Shown piece by piece: positions 1 to 5,032 of a stretch of DNA of 5,288 bases. The notes under the pieces were generated by a model. The model had not been told where the DNA came from and did no database searches. It saw only the letters and a program-made list of their open reading frames with translations. How positions within the stretch are numbered: position 1 is the first letter of the stretch; every line of letters begins with the position of its first letter. This DNA comes from Thermodesulfobacteriota bacterium (GTDB lineage: Bacteria; Desulfobacterota; BSN033; UBA1163), in assembly GCA_030024065.1 (NCBI GenBank), contig JASEIE010000272.1, positions 1 to 5,288 on the forward strand. The letters run 5' to 3'. The position numbers and the translations under genes are program-made.

Positions 1-10
1 AAGTCCAGCG

Positions 11-30
11 CCTGCCTGCCGGCAGGCAGG
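11..30. repeat. Perfect 20-base palindrome
   Basis: CCTGCCTGCC is followed directly by its exact reverse complement, giving a palindrome with no spacer. It lies 20 bases beyond the stop codon of the Ldh_2 remnant on the minus strand. The CCTGCC/GGCAGG motif recurs at 254-287 and 352-357, so it belongs to a local repeat family. It could fold in a transcript, but no T-tract follows on either strand, so I do not call it a terminator. Confidence 0.8.
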
Positions 31-49
31 GATGGCTGATAGCCAACGC

Positions 50-238
50 CTATCCATGGGAGTTCATGATCGGAAGTGAAATTCCAAAAGACTCACCTAA
101 AGCAATCAATTCTTTAACCGTGTTTGGAGCCAAAGGAATGCCTTCTTTCAGGCGGCTGGCTTCGGTCCGGTATTCCGGTTCTCCTGGCATCAAAATTTCT
201 GCGGCGTTTTGTAACACTTTAGCTCTTTGAAAAAAGCT
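50..238 (-). pseudogene. C-terminal remnant of an Ldh_2-family (malate/L-lactate/sulfolactate type) dehydrogenase
   Basis: The minus strand is open from the codon after an in-frame TGA (239-241) to a TAG at 50-52, about 62 codons. It encodes a tail with the sequence EILMPGEPEYRTEASRLKEG, then IPLAPNTVKEL and GISLP. This is the characteristic C-terminal end of the Ldh_2 family, NAD(P)-dependent L-2-hydroxyacid oxidoreductases of roughly 330-360 residues. Everything upstream that should hold the nucleotide- and substrate-binding parts is absent. Beyond position 238 the DNA is palindromic repeat sequence that continues this protein in no frame. The first ATG in frame (188-190) would make only 46 residues, and no ribosome binding site is seen. 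I infer a decayed or rearranged gene. An assembly join is an alternative. The family call is firm for such a short piece, but the substrate is unknown. Confidence 0.7.
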
Positions 239-253
239 TCATAAAATCCCTCC

Positions 254-353
254 CCTGCCTTCGCCGAAGCGGCTTCGCGCAGGCAGGCCACCTCCCTTTT
301 GCCAAAGGGAGGAGAAATACTTCCCCCTTTGGTAATCTTTTTCCTACCAAAGG
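254..353. repeat. Cluster of three intergenic hairpin repeats
   Basis: This lies in the gene-free stretch 239-479. Three inverted repeats follow one another. Arms CCTGCCT (254-260) and AGGCAGG (281-287) enclose a CGAAGC/GCTTCG-rich core. Arms CCTCCCTTT (291-299) and AAAGGGAGG (304-312) form a perfect 9-base stem with a 4-base loop. Arms CCTTTGGTA (326-334) and TACCAAAGG (345-353) form a perfect 9-base stem with a 10-base loop. Open frames crossing this stretch are repeat translations without family resemblance, so I see no gene. The elements resemble dispersed palindromic intergenic repeats. Their function is unknown. Confidence 0.75.
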
Positions 354-388
354 CAGGCAAAGGAGGACTGAGGGGGATTTTCGGATCA

Positions 389-431
389 ACCCTTCGACTC
401 CCAGGCCTAAAGGCCATGGCTTGCTCAGGGT
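389..431. repeat. Short inverted-repeat element (ACCCTTCGA...GCTCAGGGT type)
   Basis: The outer arms ACCCT (389-393) and AGGGT (427-431) flank an inner GGCC-TAAA-GGCC unit (404-415). Elements starting CCCTTCGAC and ending GCTCAGGG are a commonly seen intergenic repeat type in environmental bacterial genomes. This copy carries extra bases in its centre. The remaining 432-479 up to the binding-protein stop codon holds nothing I can identify. Confidence 0.5.
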
Positions 432-479
432 CAAGATGACTTTGAAAATGAATCCAGCAATGGAAACCTGACTTTAACG

Positions 480-1748
480 TTACCGCGGTCGCGCGGCGAG
501 CAGCGCCCGTGCTTCCGCCGCAGACAGACGAGCGGCGGCATATTTCCCATCCATCTCGAAGAGCTTTCTGGCTTCTTTTATTTTCGCCTCAGCCCTCTTC
601 ACGTCTACCTTCTTCTCTTTCGCCACTTTAACTTCTCCCTCAACCGCCTCGATCAGGGACAGACTGTCTTTCAACTCACCCCACTTTCTGTAGATCTCGT
701 ACTCATAGTAGCGGTTGACTTCGTCCCATCTCTTTGTGGCGAGGTCCAAATCGTACTCGATAAAGCCCACCTTCAAATCCCAGAAGGAATCTACACCGAG
801 CGTTTCCCGGGCGTGCTTGGCCATGCTGACGCCTTCTTTCTCCCACACGGAAAATTTAATGTCTGTCCTGGCCGGGAAATAACAGCCCTCCAGCACGTAT
901 TTTTGTCCGTCCATGCTGAATAGCCAGTCCAGAAAGATCTTTGCGGTCGCTTCGTTGGGCGCGCCTTTCAACAAAGCCACTGCCTCTGGAACCAGGATCG
1001 TTTTGTCAGGGAGCAAGTCGCGCACGGGATAGCCATCCTTGCGCCCAGAAAACGCGTTCATTTGGGGCTGCGCAATCGCAATGGGAACTTCGCCGCGGGT
1101 CGCTATGTGGGTCGAATCGACGCTGCTGGTGGAGAAGCGGGCTAACTGCGCAGCCAATAATCTGTTGTATGCCCAGCCTTCCTTTTCTCCAAATGCCTGC
1201 AAGTGGATTTCCACAATTTCGTGCGATGTGCCGGAGGCGTATGGCAGCGTGTTCACGATGTAACCTCTGTAGATGGGGTCGAGCAGTTCCTTCCAGGTTT
1301 TGGGAGGCGGCAGCCTTAGCGCTTTTAAAACCCTCTCGTTGTACAGAGTGGATACGATCCAGGGCGCGAAGCAGGTCCAATAATCACCTTCATCCTTTAC
1401 CTTCATACCTTGCCATTTGGCAGGAACCTTATCCCAATCCTTTGGCCTGTAGGGAACGATCAGTCCCTCTTTCTTTAAGACTTCATGGGCCGGAGCGCCT
1501 GCGCCCAGGAAGACGTCGGCATCTGGTTTGCCGCCCCATGCTCTCACTTTGTCCACGACGACCGGCCATCCGCCCGGCCGCACGAACGTGATGTCCACGT
1601 CCTTACCATAGGTCTTCTTGTAGTATTCCTTGAAACCCTTGGTCAGACTGTCGCTTAACTCCTTGTAAACGGGACCAATCCAACCGACTTTGTCTCTGGT
1701 CTGCGCCTGCGCTTCCGCCAAAAAGATTGGCAGGAACATCAGCGCCAT
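480..1748 (-). CDS. ABC transporter periplasmic solute-binding protein (FbpA/phosphonate-binding-like) with C-terminal helical extension
   Basis: This exported protein should capture a small solute, possibly a metal chelate, phosphonate or other anion, for an ABC importer. From the ATG at 1746-1748 it is 422 residues. It opens with a hydrophobic stretch ending AEAQA (about residues 11-15), a plausible signal-peptidase I site. The binding domain spans about residues 20-350. It carries the segments KPDADVFLGAGAPAHEVLKKEG (75-95, interrupted here as a descriptive span), YASGTSHEIVEIHL (170-183), RGEVPIAIAQPQ (218-229) and ATAKIFLDWLFS (268-279), in the order usual for this class. Residues about 361-422 are a charged, alanine-rich helical tail beyond the normal end of the fold. 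The start is uncertain: neither this ATG nor an upstream in-frame TTG (1785-1787) has a ribosome binding site. The TTG start would supply a basic KRFR n-region typical of signal peptides. No permease or ATPase gene is adjacent. The ligand is not predictable. Confidence 0.85.
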   Translation of the reverse strand: MALMFLPIFLAEAQAQTRDKVGWIGPVYKELSDSLTKGFKEYYKKTYGKDVDITFVRPGGWPVVVDKVRAWGGKPDADVFLGAGAPAHEVLKKEGLIVPYRPKDWDKVPAKWQGMKVKDEGDYWTCFAPWIVSTLYNERVLKALRLPPPKTWKELLDPIYRGYIVNTLPYASGTSHEIVEIHLQAFGEKEGWAYNRLLAAQLARFSTSSVDSTHIATRGEVPIAIAQPQMNAFSGRKDGYPVRDLLPDKTILVPEAVALLKGAPNEATAKIFLDWLFSMDGQKYVLEGCYFPARTDIKFSVWEKEGVSMAKHARETLGVDSFWDLKVGFIEYDLDLATKRWDEVNRYYEYEIYRKWGELKDSLSLIEAVEGEVKVAKEKKVDVKRAEAKIKEARKLFEMDGKYAAARLSAAEARALLAARPR

Positions 1749-1775
1749 CGAATAGATTCGGAATCTTTTTTCAAC

Positions 1776-1783
1776 AAGGGGGA
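1776..1783 (+). promoter_or_regulatory. Ribosome binding site of the aldolase gene
   Basis: The purine run AAGGGGGA ends 5 bases before the ATG at 1789 and supports that start. It sits inside the gap between two divergent genes. An 8-base inverted repeat, CTTTTTTC (1765-1772) and GAAAAAAG (1792-1799), flanks it. The arms are A/T-only in the core, so any masking of the site would be weak. Confidence 0.65.
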
Positions 1784-1788
1784 CCAAA

Positions 1789-2439
1789 ATGGAAAAAAGA
1801 GAAATTTTAAATCGAATGATCGACGATGGACTGATCCCGGTGATCCGTGTCACTTCCGCTCAAGAGGCCATGGATGTAGCCGATGCCATCAAAGAGGGCG
1901 GCGTAAGTTTCATCGAGATCACAATGAGCGTCCAGGGTGCGATTGATGTAATCAAAGAGCTGACTCAAAAATATAAGGATGAGATTGTCATGGGCGCAGG
2001 AACGGTTTTAGATACCGAGACTGGGAGAGCCGCACTCCTTGCCGGTGCCCAGTTCATTGTCAGCCCCACCCTCAACCTCGATCTCATCCATCTTGCCCAC
2101 CGTTACAGCGCTGTCGTCATCCCGGGTGCAATGACTCCCACCGAAATCCTCTCGGCCTGGAATGCCGGGGCAGATATGGTCAAGGTCTTTCCCGCGGCTC
2201 AATTGGGGGGACCGGAATATCTTAAAGCTCTCAGAGGACCGCTACCCCAAATCCTTCTCGTTCCAACGGGTGGAGTGAACCTCCAGAATGCAGGGGCCTT
2301 TATCAAGGCTGGCGCCACTGCCCTGGGTGTAGGAGGTGAGTTGGTGGATAAGAAAGCGGTTAAAGAGAAGAAGTTTCATATCATCACGGAGAACACCCGT
2401 GCCTTTCTCAAGGCCGTTCAGGAGGCAAAAGGAAAATGA
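1789..2439 (+). CDS. eda: 2-keto-3-deoxy-6-phosphogluconate / 4-hydroxy-2-oxoglutarate (KDPG/KHG) aldolase family protein
   Basis: This is a cytoplasmic class I aldolase that splits a 2-keto-3-deoxy acid (classically KDPG) into pyruvate and an aldehyde. The 216-residue length is normal for the family, and the whole TIM barrel is present. Visible landmarks are PVIR (17-20), GGVSFIEITMS with the catalytic Glu43, GAGTVLD (69-75), FIVSPTLN (89-96), PGAMTPTEIL (112-121), MVKVFPA with the Schiff-base Lys132, and PTGGVN (159-164). After the catalytic Glu it reads TMSVQG, rather than the TLRT of the E. coli enzyme. This resembles the ITFTVPDA version of the Thermotoga protein, so activity on unphosphorylated or other keto-deoxy acids is possible. 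The start is supported by AAGGGGGA five bases upstream. It is divergent from the binding-protein gene and separated by a repeat-filled gap from the downstream operon, so it may be a separate transcript. The family is certain but the exact substrate is not. Confidence 0.93.
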   Translation: MEKREILNRMIDDGLIPVIRVTSAQEAMDVADAIKEGGVSFIEITMSVQGAIDVIKELTQKYKDEIVMGAGTVLDTETGRAALLAGAQFIVSPTLNLDLIHLAHRYSAVVIPGAMTPTEILSAWNAGADMVKVFPAAQLGGPEYLKALRGPLPQILLVPTGGVNLQNAGAFIKAGATALGVGGELVDKKAVKEKKFHIITENTRAFLKAVQEAKGK

Positions 2440-2440
2440 A

Positions 2441-2475
2441 CAGTAAGCAGTAGGCAGTTAGCAGTAATCAGTGAA
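2441..2475. repeat. Degenerate 7-base tandem repeat, five units, each beginning CAGT
   Basis: Units start at 2441, 2448, 2455, 2462 and 2469. All begin CAGT, and the last three bases vary (AAG, AGG, TAG, AAT, GAA). The array begins two bases after the aldolase stop codon. This kind of heptamer array occurs between genes in many environmental genomes. No function is evident. Confidence 0.8.
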
Positions 2476-2536
2476 AATGAGGACTGAAGAATCAGAAATT
2501 GCTAATGTAATGCGTCATAAATCCCTTTCCTTTGAT

Positions 2537-2603
2537 TGTCATTCCGGGCTTGACCCGGAATCCAGTACTTTTAAGTTGGATTCCTGCTTTCGCAGGAATG
2601 ACA
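2537..2603. repeat. Composite palindromic intergenic element (TGTCATTCC family)
   Basis: Terminal inverted repeats TGTCATTCC (2537-2545) and GGAATGACA (2595-2603) bound the element. Inside are two perfect 8-base hairpins: ATTCCGGG/CCCGGAAT (2541-2548 and 2554-2561, 5-base loop) and ATTCCTGC/GCAGGAAT (2580-2587 and 2592-2599, 4-base loop). A further pair, GGAATCCA (2558-2565) and TGGATTCC (2577-2584), allows an alternative fold. This is a widespread miniature palindromic repeat type with no coding capacity. It could be a non-autonomous mobile or REP-like element. Confidence 0.85.
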
Positions 2604-2608
2604 TTTTT
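2580..2608 (+). terminator. Possible rho-independent terminator of the aldolase gene, formed by the repeat
   Basis: The hairpin ATTCCTGC-TTTC-GCAGGAAT is followed by GACA and then five T residues (2604-2608). A stem and T-run in this orientation would suit an end for the aldolase transcript about 150 bases past its stop. The T-run is short and set off by four bases, and the hairpin belongs to a dispersed repeat, so termination may be incidental. Confidence 0.35.
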
Positions 2609-2638
2609 AGAGGTAACCTTAAGAGTCATGAGTTATAA

Positions 2639-2687
2639 ATTTCAAATTGCCAATTGCTAAATGCTAATTGATAATTGTTAATTGATT
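2639..2687. repeat. Degenerate 7-base tandem repeat, seven units, consensus ATTGNTA
   Basis: In strict 7-base register, units begin at 2639, 2646, 2653, 2660, 2667, 2674 and 2681. Most fit ATTGNTA with one or two changes. The first (ATTTCAA) and the third full unit (AATGCTA) are the more diverged. The array ends three bases before the ATG of the LarA-like gene and contains a promoter-like match. Its sequence is unrelated to the CAGT heptamers at 2441-2475, although the period is the same. Confidence 0.75.
2647..2675 (+). promoter_or_regulatory. Candidate sigma70-type promoter for the LarA-like/dehydrogenase operon
   Basis: TTGCCA (2647-2652, five of six bases of the -35 consensus) is followed by a 17-base spacer and GATAAT (2670-2675, five of six bases of the -10 consensus). 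Transcription would begin near 2682, only about 9 bases before the ATG at 2691. That fits the absence of a Shine-Dalgarno sequence there. The match lies in A/T-rich tandem repeat DNA, where chance matches are easier. Confidence 0.5.
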
Positions 2688-2690
2688 TTT

Positions 2691-3962
2691 ATGCAAATCT
2701 CCTTCCCCTATCCTGAAATCGAATCACTTGAAGTGCCGGAGGAAAACCTCCTTGGAGTCTTCTCTCCTTCTATCGTTGAGGTCAGGGAAGGCGTTGAGCA
2801 GATCATCGACAGGGCACTTTCCAATCCCATTGGATCTGTAGCACTGACCCGCCTGCTTAAGGGAGGGGAACAGGTATTAATCGTGGTGGACGATTATACA
2901 AGGAGCACTCCCGTTCAGGACATACTTCCTCGATTGATTAAAGAACTTGAACATGCTGGAGTCAAAAAAGGGGGTATTAAAATTCTCGTGGCCCTTGGAA
3001 CCCATCGTCCCATGACCGAAGAGGAGATGGTAAAGAAGTTTGGGCCGAAGCTGTCGAAACAATACCCCATCCTCAACCACTCCTGGTGGGATCCTTCTCA
3101 ATTGATCAACCTGGGCGAGACAGAAAAAGGAACTCCTATCCTTGTCAATCGAATGGTCAAAGAAGTTGATTTCATCATCGGCATTGGCCAGATCGTTCCG
3201 CACCGGGTCTCCGGATTCAGTGGGGGTGGGAATATCATTCAACCCGGGATCTGCGGTGAGGAGACGACCGGACGAACCCATTGGCTCAGCGCTCAATTCA
3301 AAGGCCGTGACATACTGGGAAAAATAGAAAATCCTGTCAAGGAAGAGATCGAAAGCGTTGCCAAAAAAGTTGAATTAAAATGGATCATCAACACCATTCA
3401 GGATGGCTCCGGAAGATTGGTCGCTGCAGTTGCGGGGGACCCCATCCACGCTTATCGAATAGGAGCGAAACGATCCCTTGAAGTTTATCGATCCGAACTC
3501 CCCGGTGAAGCGGATATCGTCATCACCGATTCCCATCCTTATGATTCAGAACTCTGGCTGGCCGCCAAAGGGATTTATGCGGCAGAACTTGCGGTCAGAC
3601 AGGGGGGCATCATCATCCTGGTCTCTCCCTGTCAGGAGGGGATCTCTCCAAGCCATCCGGAAGTCCTTCAATGGGGCTATCAGGGCTTTGAAGAGGCCAA
3701 CCAAAAAGTCCAGAAAGGCATGATCAAAAAACTGACGGCGGCGGCTCATCTCGTTCATGTGGGCAGGGGGATCAAAGAAAGGGCCAGTGGGATCATGGTG
3801 TCAAAGGGGATATCAAAAGAGGAGACAGAGAGGTTGGGCTTGACCCATGCCTCAAGTCCTCAGGAGGCACTGGAAATCGCCTTCTCCATACTGGGTCGCT
3901 ATGCAAAGGTCGCAGTTCTCCAAAGGGGCGGGGAAATATTGCCTGTGATTAAAGAAATGTAG
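2691..3962 (+). CDS. LarA-family (nickel-pincer nucleotide racemase/epimerase, DUF2088) protein lacking the cofactor-tethering lysine
   Basis: The product is 423 residues, the size of lactate racemase LarA. The family inverts the hydroxyl-bearing carbon of 2-hydroxy acids using a nickel-pincer nucleotide. Visible landmarks are VVDDYTR (66-71, matching the D-x-T-R substrate site), ALGTHRPMTEEE with His105, VPHRVSGFSGG with His171, PGICGEETTGRTH ending in His197, and LWLAAKG with Lys293. His105 and His171 are 66 residues apart and correspond to the catalytic pair His108/His174 of LarA. His197 corresponds to the nickel ligand His200. The position of LarA Lys184, which binds the cofactor covalently, is Asn181 (AAT at 3231-3233). 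I prefer the ATG at 2691; a TTG at 2682 is in frame, and neither start has a ribosome binding site. The next gene follows after 22 bases. Substrate unknown: a lactate, malate, other hydroxy acid or aldonate is possible. Cofactor-making larB/C/E genes are not in the window. Confidence 0.9.
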   Translation: MQISFPYPEIESLEVPEENLLGVFSPSIVEVREGVEQIIDRALSNPIGSVALTRLLKGGEQVLIVVDDYTRSTPVQDILPRLIKELEHAGVKKGGIKILVALGTHRPMTEEEMVKKFGPKLSKQYPILNHSWWDPSQLINLGETEKGTPILVNRMVKEVDFIIGIGQIVPHRVSGFSGGGNIIQPGICGEETTGRTHWLSAQFKGRDILGKIENPVKEEIESVAKKVELKWIINTIQDGSGRLVAAVAGDPIHAYRIGAKRSLEVYRSELPGEADIVITDSHPYDSELWLAAKGIYAAELAVRQGGIIILVSPCQEGISPSHPEVLQWGYQGFEEANQKVQKGMIKKLTAAAHLVHVGRGIKERASGIMVSKGISKEETERLGLTHASSPQEALEIAFSILGRYAKVAVLQRGGEILPVIKEM

Positions 3963-3984
3963 TGACACATCGAAAGGAGAACAA

Positions 3985-5019
3985 ATGAAAGCCGTTGTAA
4001 AATATGGGAAAGGAAAGGGACTGGTTGAAATTCAGGAAGTCCCTGAACCCAAGATGAAAGAGGACGAGGTCTTGATCGAGGTCAAGGCCGTATCCGTCTG
4101 TGGAAGCGACCTCCACATCTACCATGACGCTCACCCCTACTGGCCTCCTGTCATCCTGGGACATGAATTTTCAGGAGTGATCGTTGATGTTGGAAAAGAG
4201 GTCAGGGGATGGAAGGTGGGTGATCGGGTTGTGACCGAGACCCGCACCGGATCCTGCGGAGTTTGCTATACCTGCCAGAGCGGTTTCCCCCAGGCGTGCG
4301 AACAGAAGAGAGCCTATGGTATTGGAATCAACGGGGCCTACGCCAAATATGTAGCAGGTCCTGCCCGACTCCTCCATCGTCTTCCGGATATGATCTCTTT
4401 TGAAGCGGGTGCAGTGATCGAACCCATAGCGATCTGTGTTACCTCCATACTCGAACGATCTCAGCTACAAGCTGGAGAATCCGTCCTCATCACGGGTCCG
4501 GGCCCCATCGGTCTCATCTCCCTCGCCATTGCAAGGGCGGCTGGAGCGAGGATGATAGGGGTAACCGGAAGAAGTTCAGACGAAGGAATACGATTTGAGA
4601 AGGCCAGAGAGCTGGGTGCGGATTTTACCATCAATGTCGATCAAGGAGATCCCGTTGCGAAAATCCTTGAAATGACGAATGACCTCGGTGTTGATATCCT
4701 CATTGAAGCCTCGGGAGGTGGAAAGGCGATCTATCAAGCCTTTGAGATGGTGAGGAGGCTGGGAAGGATTTGTGCCATCGGAATTTCCGGCAAGGAGGAA
4801 GTTCCCATCCCTTATGACCGGGGAATTTTTAAAGCCCTTCGGTATGACTTCTGCTTTTCCAGTAGCTGGACGGCCTGGGAAAAAGCCATCGGTTTAATCG
4901 GAAAGGGGCTCCTCCCGGCCGAAAAACTTATTACCCATCAACTTCCACTCGAAAAATGGGAGGAAGCGTTCCGTTTGTTAGAAAATCTTCAGGCCGCCAA
5001 AGTGATTTTGATCCCATAG
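3985..5019 (+). CDS. Zinc-dependent medium-chain alcohol/polyol dehydrogenase (threonine/sorbitol dehydrogenase-like)
   Basis: This cytoplasmic NAD(P)-dependent enzyme oxidises a secondary alcohol, probably of a polyol, sugar or sugar acid. The 344-residue length is typical and the fold is complete. Catalytic zinc ligands are Cys39 (VCGSDLH), His60-Glu61 (GHEFSG) and probably Glu146 (IEPIAI). The structural zinc cysteines 91, 94, 97 and 105 are all present (GSCGVCYTCQSG...C). The nucleotide-binding loop is GPGPIG (171-176). At the end of the second strand it reads GVTGRSSDE (about 192-200), where NAD-preferring relatives usually have an acidic residue, so NADP use is possible. AAAGGAGA (3973-3980) lies 4 bases before the ATG. 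The gene sits 22 bases after the LarA-like gene and 13 bases before the next, so all three are probably cotranscribed. The exact substrate is not predictable from sequence alone. Confidence 0.93.
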   Translation: MKAVVKYGKGKGLVEIQEVPEPKMKEDEVLIEVKAVSVCGSDLHIYHDAHPYWPPVILGHEFSGVIVDVGKEVRGWKVGDRVVTETRTGSCGVCYTCQSGFPQACEQKRAYGIGINGAYAKYVAGPARLLHRLPDMISFEAGAVIEPIAICVTSILERSQLQAGESVLITGPGPIGLISLAIARAAGARMIGVTGRSSDEGIRFEKARELGADFTINVDQGDPVAKILEMTNDLGVDILIEASGGGKAIYQAFEMVRRLGRICAIGISGKEEVPIPYDRGIFKALRYDFCFSSSWTAWEKAIGLIGKGLLPAEKLITHQLPLEKWEEAFRLLENLQAAKVILIP

Positions 5020-5032
5020 AAGAGAGGTTAAA

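Noticed and set aside
190..434. Two overlapping minus-strand open frames of 71-75 codons
   Set aside because: Their translations come from the hairpin repeats and are unlike any family. Only the different frame at 50-238 shows Ldh_2 similarity.
941..1591. 216-codon open frame on the plus strand, antisense to the binding-protein gene
   Set aside because: It is rich in Arg, Pro, Ser and Cys with no domain pattern, and it lies entirely inside a well-supported minus-strand gene. It is a frame shadow of GC-rich coding DNA.
1727..1756. TTGGCA followed by GAATAG/AATAGA as an aldolase promoter
   Set aside because: The -10 match is poor at any sensible spacing, and the site lies within the binding-protein coding sequence.
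1749..1853. Longer N-terminus for the binding protein starting at 1853
   Set aside because: It would overlap the aldolase coding region by 65 bases and place non-signal-like sequence ahead of the hydrophobic segment, with no ribosome binding site.
2441..2687. Possible CRISPR array
   Set aside because: The repeats are 7 bases, tandem without spacers and degenerate, so this is not CRISPR architecture.
2877..3296. 139-codon minus-strand open frame opposite the LarA-like gene
   Set aside because: It is antisense to conserved LarA motifs, has no recognisable domain and no ribosome binding site.
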